Under the pieces are notes generated by a model, which saw nothing but the letters and a program-made list of their open reading frames with translations, was not told where the DNA came from and did no database searches. Positions 10,523-19,293 of a stretch of 64,000 nucleotides of DNA are shown here, one piece after another. The number at the start of each line of letters is the position of its first letter. Positions within the stretch are counted from its first letter, which is position 1. The DNA is taken from contig CM065694.1 in assembly GCA_017654935.2 (NCBI GenBank), positions 2,655,170-2,719,169 of the forward strand, given 5' to 3'. Source of the DNA: Phymorhynchus buccinoides (Eukaryota > Mollusca > Gastropoda > Neogastropoda > Raphitomidae). Made by a program: the position numbers and the translations under genes.

Positions 10523-11206
10523 TTATTTTATTTCTAACAAAGCATTCAAGCTGTCGCACTGAACTTCTTTTCCTTTTTCGTCAGTTATTCTTATTTTTAG
10601 TGAATGGTGAACCCCACAAATTAATTCTTTAAACTGTAAGTTGGTGAACGTAATAATTTCGTAATCACAGAATGCCGCTTTTGCTGTTGGAAGAACTCTT
10701 AACACAGTAGACGGCTGGTTACCAAATAAGTTGTTATCCGTACTCAGGATATCTAAATGAAAATATAATAAAGAATGTATTCCGAGATTAAGTGATTTTA
10801 CAGCCGTAAATGAATTACTTTCCAGTACATTATCAGTGACATGGAACCTGTCTAATCTAAAACCTAATAGTTTTGCCAATTCATTAGCAAATTCAAATAC
10901 TACCCCTTTTTGGCCTCTAAACATCATCTTCACTTTCAAATTTCCCTCATTAAGTTTTAAAGTAATGTCGAAGTCATTTAACATCTCTTTTAATGAACAA
11001 AAACCGTAATAACCGTGTGGTATAGTTAGTTCAATCCTTTCTTCTTTGGTAATTTTTCTTATCCAATTGTTCTTTAAGGATTCACTTATGTTAATCCATT
11101 TGACTTTGTAATAAATTTCATGGAGCGCTACTTTTAGAGAACCATGATTTTCAATGGGGCATTGTAAAAGTATTGGCACGCCTTGATCAGTTATATAAAT
11201 AAACAT
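10523..11206 (-). CDS. Polinton conserved protein, ~227 aa, candidate minor capsid
   Basis: The frame is open from 11248, but the upstream Met would overlap the divergent gene starting at 11226; the Met at 11206 (MFIYITDQG) avoids this and is preferred. The protein looks beta-rich. It has a segment FEFANELAKLLGFRLD in the middle and ends with a strand-like SLNALLEIK. Proteins with this central motif and size occur next to capsid genes in invertebrate Polintons, to my recollection, without an established function. It may be the penton-type minor capsid protein (inference). Only 19 bp separate it from the divergent gene at 11226; that AT-rich spacer (GAATATATAAATG) probably serves as a two-way promoter. 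Confidence 0.75.
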   Translation of the reverse strand: MFIYITDQGVPILLQCPIENHGSLKVALHEIYYKVKWINISESLKNNWIRKITKEERIELTIPHGYYGFCSLKEMLNDFDITLKLNEGNLKVKMMFRGQKGVVFEFANELAKLLGFRLDRFHVTDNVLESNSFTAVKSLNLGIHSLLYFHLDILSTDNNLFGNQPSTVLRVLPTAKAAFCDYEIITFTNLQFKELICGVHHSLKIRITDEKGKEVQCDSLNALLEIK

Positions 11207-11225
11207 TTTTATTGCGAATATATAA

Positions 11226-12413
11226 ATGAATGCTTTTAAATATAACAAAGACGTTAAATATGCAGTTGGGCCATATAACCCTAAAACTATGACTGTTGAT
11301 TCAATAGTTGTTGCAGTTGGACTTGATTCTTTTGAGGTTAAGGTCAGTAATCCATTAAACCATTATTTAAATCCTAGTGTCAAACATGATAACATCGCAA
11401 AGGCATGGTTTAGTCATCCAATGCAGTTTTATCAAAACCAGTTAAACTTTGCTGTGTTTTGCGCTACAACAGGGTGTGGTGTTTCTTTCGCTGATCACTT
11501 AAATCATCCTGATCTCATGGTAAAAGCAGTTTATAGATTTCATTTCTATTACACATTCAAGCGTATTCTGTCTGAACTGCATGCTCCATTGCCGAATGAT
11601 TCCACTTTTAATCCTTTTAATAACAGAATTGACATGAAGGCCTTTGAACGGATTTGTAATGAGTTTAACATTAACCTCCATACAGACTTTAGACAAAAGT
11701 TAGATCGTAATCATGGTCTGGGTACACTTTATTATTGGGGTGTGCACAGAAAGTATAACTATGATTGGAATCCTCCTTACACGTCTTTTTCTTCAGGTAC
11801 GACCGTTCATCTAGGATCTATTCAACAAAAACATAAAAACGCTTGGTCTACATTTATTCTTGATACTTCCGAAGGACTGACAAAGGCGGGAATAGAACGA
11901 GTAAATGATTCAATTCGTACTTACGTGTGGTGTTTGCTGGGGTCTCAAGCGCAAGTTAAATCTGAGATAATGGATCCTTCTACTGGGTTTGATGCACAGA
12001 AACAGTATTTAGCTAATTTAGAAGATGCAATCAATTCTACAGTTGACCTCCCAGCTAGCATTAAAAGGTATCAAGACGTTTTGAGATTCGCAAGATCGAA
12101 GGTAGACTTTGCTGTCGGTAGTGGATTATACATGCTGCCCTCTGATCTCAGACTTCAAATAGGAACAATTGTAAACTATAACAACGAAATCCTTATAGCG
12201 AGAGATAATCAAGCAGTTGGTAAAAATTCAAAAATAAATTCTACATTGTCGATCATACAGAGAACACACCATCCAATCCCTGTCAGGCAAAAAAAGAATA
12301 TTAACTTAACGAACTTAACAAACTTAACTGACAGTCATGAAAACGAAAAGACAGCACTAGTTATTTTTCTAACTGCAGCTGGTCTAGTTTATTTTTATTT
12401 TACTAAAGAGTAA
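11226..12413 (+). CDS. Polinton conserved protein with C-terminal membrane anchor, 395 aa
   Basis: Intact frame of unknown function. The N-terminal 370 residues are mixed alpha/beta and end in an asparagine-rich linker (NLTNLTNLTD). A hydrophobic segment near 376-392 (ALVIFLTAAGLVYFYF) suggests a tail anchor with the bulk of the protein in one compartment. A stretch with many charged residues around FDAQKQYLANLEDA is likely helical. It is divergent from 10523-11206, and its last 30 bp overlap the end of the opposite-strand gene at 12384-13625. The type is common in cnidarian and molluscan Polintons by my recollection; no enzymatic motif is visible. A role as a virion or membrane component is inference. 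Confidence 0.8.
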   Translation: MNAFKYNKDVKYAVGPYNPKTMTVDSIVVAVGLDSFEVKVSNPLNHYLNPSVKHDNIAKAWFSHPMQFYQNQLNFAVFCATTGCGVSFADHLNHPDLMVKAVYRFHFYYTFKRILSELHAPLPNDSTFNPFNNRIDMKAFERICNEFNINLHTDFRQKLDRNHGLGTLYYWGVHRKYNYDWNPPYTSFSSGTTVHLGSIQQKHKNAWSTFILDTSEGLTKAGIERVNDSIRTYVWCLLGSQAQVKSEIMDPSTGFDAQKQYLANLEDAINSTVDLPASIKRYQDVLRFARSKVDFAVGSGLYMLPSDLRLQIGTIVNYNNEILIARDNQAVGKNSKINSTLSIIQRTHHPIPVRQKKNINLTNLTNLTDSHENEKTALVIFLTAAGLVYFYFTKE

Positions 12414-13625
12414 TCCAACAACTAAAACTATTAGCATCCATAAGTGTTCAGCCATAAAACCAACTACTTTGCTTGCAGTAGAAAAAAGCCAACTGATTAA
12501 ACCACCTAATATACCGGGTAGTGCGTCTAGAGCTTTTTCTCCTAATTTTTTTAATAGATTCGTTAAATGTTCCAGTTGGTTTTTAATCCAAGAGTCTTTT
12601 GACGGTGAAGGTGGAGTAGGTAATTGACCACCACCACCACCTGTTCCTGTTAAAGCAAACACTAAAGTAGAGATTGCAAACCCCCAAAGCTGTCATAACG
12701 CTCGCTATCGTGACTCCTTGCTCTCTAAATAAAGTTTTTATTCGTTCAGCTAACGTCGTGTTTTCGTATAACATTATTTGGATGGTTTCTTTTATTCTGT
12801 TGAATTGTGTGCGTAATTGTTCGCGGTTAGTTGACAGTACTTCTAGTCTTGCAGCTCTCTCTTGTTGAAGATCATCTAGTCTTTGCATGATTCTGTCTTT
12901 CACGTCTTGTCCTAGGTTGTTATCATCTGCTTCAGTCAACTTTTGTTTTTCTCTGTCAATGTGTGCATCCAGTTCGCTTAACTTTGCTAGATTATTTGTT
13001 AACTCGCCCCTGGTAGATTGTAATGTTGAATTGAGCGCCATTAGTTCTCTCATAGGTAATGGTGAATCATGTAATGTTTTTAAATGGGTTTCTTCATCTT
13101 CTAAAGTTATAAAACTAGTTTCCATTAAAAAAACAAAAAACAAAAAAAACCCAACCAACTAGTTTCCATTTCTATGATGTTGTCCGCAGTTGTGCTTAAG
13201 TCTTTAAGAGGAATCGATTGAAGTTGGGAATCAGTTGGTAGTCTTTGTAGTGTGCTTTGAAGTGTAGAAACAGCTTGTGTGCTTAGGACTGGTTCTGGTT
13301 CGATATTAAATCGTCTTTGATCACTAACACTGAGCCTTTGTCGAATTGTACTCTTTTTTAAAAACTTTGAGGAGTCTGGTTTAGTTGTAAGTTTAACTAG
13401 TTTTCCATCTTTATCCTTCGCAAATAAATGGTTATCTTTTAATTCGAAGTCATTAGGATCTAAAAATTCGGGTGGTTCTTGCTTTATACTTTCATAAAAC
13501 GATCTTACTTTACCTTCTATTAGTTCTCGTCTTAAAGATGATTGATGACGAGATTGAATAGCTTCACTCATGTCATCTCCAGGTTCAAAGACGTCATAAT
13601 CGTGATCTGCTTCTATTCCCGCCAT
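12384..13625 (-). pseudogene. Polinton coiled-coil and membrane protein, broken by two frameshifts
   Basis: Three overlapping frames (13625-13125, 13158-12583, 12662-12384) make one gene of roughly 400 codons. Part 1 is acidic and probably disordered (MAGIEADHDYDVFEPGDD). Part 2 is a long coiled coil (heptads around 40-140 of that frame) ending at REQGVTIASVMTALG. Part 3 has a Gly/Pro linker, an amphipathic helical region and a strong membrane segment near the C-terminus (WMLIVLVVGLLF). Break 1 is a 44-nt insertion made of a second copy of a 14-bp sequence plus 30 A-rich bases (13127-13156). Break 2 is at a run of five C at 12681-12685, most simply one extra base. The protein type is widespread in cnidarian and molluscan Polintons; its function is unknown. 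A fibre-like or membrane-active virion protein is conceivable. Confidence 0.8.
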
Positions 13626-13672
13626 GTTTTTATTTATAATTATGTTTTTATTTTATTTCTAAAAAAAAAGAG

Positions 13673-14822
13673 ATGTCGCAATCATCTATCAACTATCAAT
13701 CTATCATCTATCATCTATCAATCTAGCAACTATCGACCAAAGACAAATATTATCAGTAAGATTTCCTAGTCTGGGATCTAATGAAGTAATTGTGCCAGGT
13801 ACCGCACGTCTCGCATTTAAAATAGAACTAGAGTCAGCGACGGATCCGAACAGAACTTTAGTTGCTAATCTTGGTAGAGCGATCGTTAGTAAGATTACTA
13901 TTAAACTTGAAGGGAGAGAAGTAATGTCTTTAGATAACGCAGATGTCTTTTTGAGTTATTGTGATTTATGGCTCACACAAAATGAAAGAAAAGATAGGAT
14001 TTATCAAGGAATACAGGGGGATAATGGTATAAAACATAGAATTAATGCTGAAGACAAAAAAGATGACAAACCAGATGAGTTGGTTGCTCAAGTTTATGGT
14101 AATCGATTTTATATACCTCTTGACTTTGAGCTGTTAAACACGCACTCCCCATATTATCAGGGTGCTTTACAAGATAGGCTTATGTATGAATTAACTTTTA
14201 ATGATTACAGCCGTGTTATCAGATCAGCGACAGATCCTGATACAAAATATAGTATTTCAGACATCACATTAGAGTTTGATGTTGTTCGTCATCCAGAATT
14301 AGCTCAGTTGATCTCCCAACAATACCAGACAAGATTAGCAATATACTACAACAGAATTTTAAATCACAGTAAAATACCTAAAAACAAATCGACACAATTT
14401 GGAACATCGATTTGAATGTATCAGCAAGGTCATTAAAAGGGATTTTGTTGCTGTTTGAGGAGACCAAAAAACCTTTTAGCAGATTAAGTGAGAAGTTTCA
14501 TAATCCTAAAATAACTAAACTGATGTGTACGATTGAAGGACAACCGAATCAGTTGTTTGCAAGTGGTCTTTTACCTTATCAGCATTTTGATGAAATACGA
14601 AAGCTGTTGGGTGGAGGTGGTCGGCAAAGAGACCCAGCGGCTGATTTAATTTGCAAAGACCTCCATCTTCATGATGTCAGACTTGAAGATTATTTATCCT
14701 CGAAGTATGCTATGTGGCTCGATCTTAGAACAACAGAAGATAACAAACTACATGGTAGCGGAAGAACAGTTGGCGATGGATCAGGAGGAATAAACATTCA
14801 AATCCATAAAGAAGCAGAATAG
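13673..14822 (+). pseudogene. Polinton major capsid protein (double jelly-roll), broken by two frameshifts
   Basis: The main capsid protein of Polinton/adintovirus-type particles. The middle frame (from about 13735 to 14415) contains VPGTARLAFKIELES, NLGRAIVSKITIKLEG and YGNRFYIPLDFELL, and the last frame (to 14822) contains RSLKGILLLFEE and CTIEGQPNQLF, all characteristic of this capsid family. Only ATG 13673 offers a plausible start, but its frame stops at 13724; the shift falls in a stretch of ATCTATCA-type short repeats (13680-13725), so repeat slippage is likely. The second shift lies near 14377-14405, by an A-run. Both jelly-roll halves are otherwise recognisable and the total length is near that expected, so decay is recent. 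It lies just upstream of the packaging ATPase on the same strand. Confidence 0.88.
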
Positions 14823-14913
14823 AGTAAGCAAATATATATTTATGTTTATTTAGTATGCGATACTCAGCTGAACATTGAAGACAACAGATTAAAAGATATC
14901 GTGTATTAAAATA

Positions 14914-15536
14914 ATGGATTTGAAGACTAATTTAAATTTTCTTACAAAAGAACCTCATTGTGGTTTATTTTGCGGGATGACAGGCTGCGGAAAAAGTGTG
15001 TTCACTTTAGATTTAATTCAAACGGTTTATCGTAATCACTTTGAACACATAGTAATTTTTTGTACGACTTTAGAATTCAACAAGTCTTTTAAAGAAAGAA
15101 AGTTTATTTGGTCAGATGACGAAATCTATTTAGTCAATCCAAGTAATAAACTAAGCGATTGTTTAGAGTATTTTTATCAACTGTTTAAAGGAACACCAAC
15201 TTTGTTTATCATTGATGACTGTTCGGCACAGAAAGAGACATAATCAAAAAAAGAAATAGTTTAGCAAAACTAGCATTCAGTGGACGGCATGCAGGAATTA
15301 GCGTATGGATTTTAATGCAGAAGTATAATTCGGTTTTAAAGGACTTTAGAGAACAGTTAAAGACGGTTGTTTTGTTTTTTACTAAAGACAAAAACAGCTT
15401 TGATGAGTGTCTTGATGAAAATGATGTTGTCGAATCAAAAGAAGAAAAATAAAAAATTAAGCAAAAGCTAAGAAAAGAAAAATTCTGTAAACTAGTATTA
15501 AAAACAGATTTTCCTAGTCAGTACAAATGCTTATGA
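14914..15536 (+). pseudogene. FtsK/HerA-type DNA packaging ATPase, broken
   Basis: ATPase that would pump DNA into capsids. Walker A is GMTGCGKS at residues 21-28 and Walker B is LFIIDDC near 97-103, followed by a shift of frame. Two extra bases in the GAGA at 15233-15237 put a TAA at 15241-15243; downstream, another frame continues with SGRHAGISVWILMQKYNS, typical of this family after Walker B. That frame meets a further stop at 15450-15452, beyond which about 28 family-like codons continue to 15536. Start is ATG 14914. The gene follows the capsid gene by 91 bp in the same direction, the usual packaging pair. The product as read would be a truncated, inactive 109-residue protein. Confidence 0.88.
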
Positions 15537-15618
15537 AAAAAAAAAGTGTTAGTAAGGACTTTTTTTTTGGATTTGTTGTTAAAAGACTAACAAATTTATC
15601 TTCGATTTTTTAGATTAA

Positions 15619-16587
15619 TCAAATAATAGGAACTGTATCTGGTGGGATTAGCTGCAGTTCTTCTTTAACAAATGCTCTTTTTGGTGCAGGTCGTGTTGTC
15701 GTATCAGTTTCTCTTAAATAATACACAGGAGGATTCATTTCTATTATTCTTTTTATTTCGTACGGATCAATGCTCCAAATTGGATCAGTTGCTCTTATGC
15801 GAGTGTCTCCTTCTGCTTCTCCAGGTGCATAAAGAAACCTAACTTTTACTCCAAATGGTATTAGTTGTTTTGTAATTGAATGTTGAATTGGCAAGTCAAT
15901 TGTTTTCTTCTGTATTGCTTTTACTGGTTTAAATCCAGTGACCTTAGATTCTTCGTTATTCATGACACGCAGAACGGAGGGTAGTCTTCTTACCCATTCA
16001 GTGTTTCTAGTTGAATCAAGGAGTTCTCTATGGTATTGATAAGAAAAAAGTCTTTCTGCCAATTGTTTGTTAAAGTTTTCAACTAAGGCCTGAGATCTAT
16101 GGTTTCCAGGAATACCCCTTTTAATAACGACTTTGTGTTTTAACATTAACTGATTGAATTGTCCTTTAAATTCTTTTCCTTCATCAACTTGAATTAAACG
16201 AGGATAGGTTAATGGACCGCGTCTATAGATTTCTTGTAAAGCAACAGAGACTGAAGTAGCACTTTTATCAGTTAACGGTTCAGCATCTTTATATCTTGAA
16301 GAGATGTCAACAACTGTAAGCGCGTATTTAAATCTTTTTCTTCTGATTAAATCATGAGGGAGGTATAGAAGATCCATTTGATGAGTGTCATTTGGTGTTG
16401 TGTTGACAAAGTGTGGTCTTTTAATTCGTTTAGGCGCTGGTAAATAGATTTGCCAAATAGCTTGTTTAGATAGCCATTCTTTTGCCGTTTGTTCAGTGAC
16501 TCCTGCAGCTTGATTTAATTTTTGAATAGCAGTTAAACCTTTCCAATAACCTTTCGGTGAATAATAAATTTTTGACATGTTGTTCAT
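15619..16587 (-). CDS. Polinton DDE integrase (retroviral-type)
   Basis: Integrase that inserts the element into host DNA; 322 residues, intact. The catalytic triad is visible: D72 (HQMDLL), D135 (IQVDEGKEF) and E170 (SQALVENFNK), with 34 residues between the last two, as in D,D-35-E integrases. The N-terminal 65 residues carry a helical region with WKGLTAIQKLNQAAGVT that may act as the helix-turn-helix or zinc-like module, although no HHCC motif is seen. The C-terminal part (WSIDPYEIKRIIEMNPPVYYL) is an SH3/chromodomain-like module for DNA or chromatin contact. Starts at 16587 and 16578 are both possible (MNNM). It is tail-to-tail with the ATPase and begins a minus-strand cluster with the next two small genes. 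Confidence 0.95.
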   Translation of the reverse strand: MNNMSKIYYSPKGYWKGLTAIQKLNQAAGVTEQTAKEWLSKQAIWQIYLPAPKRIKRPHFVNTTPNDTHQMDLLYLPHDLIRRKRFKYALTVVDISSRYKDAEPLTDKSATSVSVALQEIYRRGPLTYPRLIQVDEGKEFKGQFNQLMLKHKVVIKRGIPGNHRSQALVENFNKQLAERLFSYQYHRELLDSTRNTEWVRRLPSVLRVMNNEESKVTGFKPVKAIQKKTIDLPIQHSITKQLIPFGVKVRFLYAPGEAEGDTRIRATDPIWSIDPYEIKRIIEMNPPVYYLRETDTTTRPAPKRAFVKEELQLIPPDTVPII

Positions 16588-16594
16588 TTTAATA

Positions 16595-16999
16595 CTACAC
16601 GTTTTTTGCGATGAAATAAACAGCAGTCATACCAACTACGATAAATGCTATTTCCTGGAGTTTTTGTTTTTCGGATGGTTGGTAGAAGTCACTTAATTTT
16701 GGTGGTGGGAGCTGTTGGAGGTCTTCTCCTGTCACTAAATAATACTCTTTAATGGCGTCGTCAACATTCTTAAAAGTGTAGGCTGCATGGTTTTGTAGTT
16801 TTAATTTGTTGTTAATGAAATCTAATTGAGCGAGTCTTTGCTTTTCATAAGCGTCTTGTGCTTCTGCTAATTGCTCCATTGCTCGATTATGTCTTTGTCT
16901 TTCCTTGTTTGTTTCTAGTTTACTGAACATGTAATTACTACCTGAAAAAGCAAGTGCGTTTACTACAGCACCGCCAATCATCATTGCGAGTGAAGCCAT
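16595..16999 (-). CDS. Polinton small membrane protein, 134 aa
   Basis: Function unknown. The N-terminus is small-residue-rich and hydrophobic (MASLAMMIGGAVVNALAFSG), possibly a membrane insertion signal. A coiled-coil stretch follows (about 30-65, ETNKERQRHNRAMEQLAEAQ), then a proline-containing linker, and a C-terminal membrane segment (about 116-132, IAFIVVGMTAVYFIA). It is 7 bp from the integrase start and 1 bp from the gene at 17001-17237 on the same strand, so cotranscription is likely. Similar proteins sit at the same place in other invertebrate Polintons by my recollection. It may be a virion membrane or accessory capsid protein (inference). Confidence 0.8.
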   Translation of the reverse strand: MASLAMMIGGAVVNALAFSGSNYMFSKLETNKERQRHNRAMEQLAEAQDAYEKQRLAQLDFINNKLKLQNHAAYTFKNVDDAIKEYYLVTGEDLQQLPPPKLSDFYQPSEKQKLQEIAFIVVGMTAVYFIAKNV

Positions 17000-17000
17000 T

Positions 17001-17237
17001 TTATTTTTGCATATTTATATTTTCTGGAATTATTCCTTGCTTAACAAGAAAGTCTTTTGTTGCGATTGAAGCAGTGATTATCGCGATTAGTTTACCGGAG
17101 TCCTCTAGGTCAAGTTTTCCAAGGTCAGCTGCTTTCATTTTCAATAGTTTCTTACCAACCATCGTGTATGCAACAGAAAGTCCACCAATCAGAGCAGATT
17201 GATATACAAGGTTAGCAACAGTTTTTTCAGCACTCAT
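17001..17237 (-). CDS. Polinton small hydrophobic protein, 78 aa
   Basis: Function unknown. Two moderately hydrophobic stretches (about 15-30, ALIGGLSVAYTMVG; about 48-60, LIAIITASIAT) flank a charged middle, consistent with a small two-span membrane protein. It overlaps nothing, ends 2 bp before the start of 16595-16999, and is divergent from 17275-17634 with 37 bp of AT-rich spacer between them. Compact packing and the intact frame support a real gene. Confidence 0.7.
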   Translation of the reverse strand: MSAEKTVANLVYQSALIGGLSVAYTMVGKKLLKMKAADLGKLDLEDSGKLIAIITASIATKDFLVKQGIIPENINMQK

Positions 17238-17274
17238 TTTTGTTTTTAAAATAAAAATAATAAATCAACTAAAA

Positions 17275-17634
17275 ATGAATTGTGACGAACTGTTGTTAAA
17301 TGCGCAGGAAGCAGTAATTCCTGATGAAGTGTCGACAAGTGTTATGAATAAAAAGGAAAAGTTGTATTCTATGGCTGCGTGCGGAAAAACAAAACAATAC
17401 TTAGGAACAGAATTTAGTATAGAACAGATTCAACAAATGTCTTCTGCTGACATCGAAAAGTACTACAACAGATACGAAGCACAATTAGGATCTAAAATGG
17501 TTAAAAGCTTAGGCCAAACAGTGTTAAGCTTGTACACTAAGTTAGTTAGTCAGTTTTTCCCACTCGATTCAAGCCAAGATTTAATGTACCATTTAAGTCA
17601 AGATCCTGTTTTAATTAAATCGTTAGTTTCTTAG
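17275..17634 (+). CDS. Polinton helical protein, 119 aa
   Basis: Function unknown. The sequence is predicted mostly helical, with segments SIEQIQQMSSADIEKYYNRYEAQL and a terminal hydrophobic helix. No membrane segment, zinc motif or catalytic signature is visible. The position next to the right inverted repeat and the helical YYNRYEAQL segment recur in other invertebrate Polintons as I recall them. Start ATG 17275 follows an AT-rich spacer shared with the divergent gene at 17237. Confidence 0.72.
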   Translation: MNCDELLLNAQEAVIPDEVSTSVMNKKEKLYSMAACGKTKQYLGTEFSIEQIQQMSSADIEKYYNRYEAQLGSKMVKSLGQTVLSLYTKLVSQFFPLDSSQDLMYHLSQDPVLIKSLVS

Positions 17635-17726
17635 TTGTGATCTTTATTATAGGTTTGGCGGGCTTCTTTTGCCAGTTGTCATGGGGTTAATTACTTTTAA
17701 TCATATAGATTTTATAGCTATTAAAA

Positions 17727-18163
17727 ATGAACGTGACAGAGAATCAAACGAATCAGACGGAACAGCAAACAAGCCCCTGTCCAACAGTAACCAAGGTAAC
17801 GAAGAGCCCAGGTCGAGTTGAAGCAGGTAAAAGGTTATCAGAGTGCAATCGACAACAAAAAATGAATAAACAAACAAAACAAAAACTGTTGTCTCAGAAT
17901 GAAGATGAATCAACCATAAGTACAATACCAGTTAAAAAAGAAGACAAACAAACAGTACGAATTACGATGTTGTATTGCTTACTGTTGGTGTGGTTGCTGG
18001 TGTTGGTTATTTGTCTTATAAATTATATAAAACACATATGCAACCAAAGCTAGAAAAACGAGTAGAAGTACAAACAGTACAACCAGAAAAAGTAGCAGAC
18101 AAACAAGAAAGCCTAAAACCAAAAAGCTTAAAACCTGAGAGCGATCCATTTTTAATGCAATAA
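17727..18163 (+). pseudogene. Polinton basic protein with membrane segment, frameshifted
   Basis: The first frame (17727-18053) has a Thr/Gln-rich N-terminus and a basic patch EAGKRLSECNRQQKMNKQ, then changes into out-of-frame sequence. The second frame (open before 17975, ending 18163) gives a membrane segment (LTVGVVAGVGYLSY) and a Lys/Pro-rich tail. Codon-level continuity places the shift between about 17900 and 17970, in A-rich sequence. Function is unknown; basic proteins with one membrane span occur at this position in related elements. It is the last gene before the right inverted repeat. Confidence 0.68.
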
Positions 18164-18179
18164 ATTATTGTTTTAGAAC

Positions 18180-18372
18180 ATAAGTAAGAATTTAAAAAGA
18201 ACTTGAACTAGAACTTAAGTAAGAACTTGATAAGAACTTGTCAAGTTTTTGTGTTAGAACTTAATAAATATTTGATGTGACTTACAAAGAACTTATTAAT
18301 AACTTGAAGTTGACTTGTCTAAGAACTTGTTTAAGGACCTATAAAAGAACTTTAAAAGAACTTGAGTAACTT
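18180..18372. repeat. Cluster of AAGAACTTG-like repeats inside the right Polinton end
   Basis: At least a dozen degenerate copies of AAGAACTTG / TAAGAACTT are spaced about 10-25 bp apart between the last gene and the right inverted repeat. There is no equivalent at the left end. No coding frame. Confidence 0.8.
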
Positions 18373-18409
18373 CTTAAAAAACAACTTTAAAAAAGCTAAT
18401 AGAAAGATA

Positions 18410-19142
18410 GTCAGACAGACGGACAAAAATCCACAAAAAAACTAACGGTATAATTCCTCTAATTAGGGTATTACCCGCAGCTGACTCTGTTGACTGAAAC
18501 CCTATAGGAGTAATTATTGTCCTGCCCTTACCATGTTCAACGCTCCTTAAGTCTTAAGTGGTCATTTGCATACCAGTTAATTATACGTAAACCGAGTTAG
18601 CTGTCCGTTAATTATGCTTAACAAATTACGCATATTATGTAGGTTGGTATCTCATAAAGTTGTATGCATTCAGGTCGCCACCTAATACAAACTGTATGCA
18701 TCTAGGTAGCTATCTCATAAGAAGTCAATGCATTGTAGGTCATTCTTTGGTTAACATAATGAAAAAAAAAAAAAAAAGTTTTTTTATGGGTTTTTTTTCT
18801 TCTTTTTTCCCCCATTAAAAACCGATTAAATCACGCCTTTTTGGGGGATTAAAAAACAAGAAAAAAGTAGTGTTTTTTGGCCGTTTTTTTAATAAATGGA
18901 GGAGTGAAACCGAAACCGAAACCGATACTGAGCCAGAACCGGGGTTCTCCAAAAAGTAGTGTTTTTTAGCCGGTTTTTTTAATAAATAGGGGAGTAAAAC
19001 CGAAACCGTTACCGAAACCGATACTGAGCCAGAATTGGGGTTCCCCCAAAAAGGCGTGTTTTTAGCCGTTTTTTTAATAAATGGGGAGTGAAACCGAAAC
19101 CGAAACCGATACTGAGCCAGAAGCGGGGTTCTCCTGTTCTCT
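18410..19142 (-). repeat. Polinton right terminal inverted repeat
   Basis: Pairs with 4682-5385. It carries the same three tandem subunits near the outer end. It also has an extra stretch of roughly 55 bp near 18550-18605 (TAAGTCTTAAGTGGTCATTT and following) that the left copy lacks, so the two ends are no longer identical. Confidence 0.93.
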
Positions 19143-19293
19143 GAAGCGAATTTCAGTCAAATTTGGCCAGGGGACGAGTGTTAATGTTTAGCGTTCGTCT
19201 CATGGGCAAAATTTGACTGAAATGTGCTTCATTTCATGAGATAATTGGCATGGGCTTCTTACCCGGCCATGGGCTTTTTATCCCGTCTTACCC
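19143..19293 (+). mobile_element. Right piece of the MITE split by the Polinton
   Basis: From GAAGC at 19143 it follows the MITE copies through CGTCTCATGGGCAAA and ATTTCATGAGATAATTGG to the end GTCTTACCC, then TA at 19294-19295. Relative to intact copies, about 27 bp between the two GAAGC positions are missing across the insertion. Confidence 0.88.

Larger units (their letters stand above)
4682..19142 (+). mobile_element. Polinton/Maverick DNA transposon (virus-like), complete
   Basis: A self-synthesising DNA element of about 14.5 kb, bounded by inverted repeats starting AGAGAACAGG and ending CCTGTTCTCT, flanked by GAAGC on both sides. Polinton target duplications are usually 6 bp; here 5 bp match exactly. 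It holds thirteen genes, including PolB, integrase, packaging ATPase and a double-jelly-roll capsid protein, which is the diagnostic Polinton set and overlaps that of adintoviruses. Two clusters point inward from the ends with mixed strands in the middle. PolB and integrase are intact, whereas five genes carry frameshifts or stops, so this copy is probably unable to build particles. No maturation protease was recognised. It sits in intron 1 of the lectin gene with PolB in the same direction as the lectin. Confidence 0.96.
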
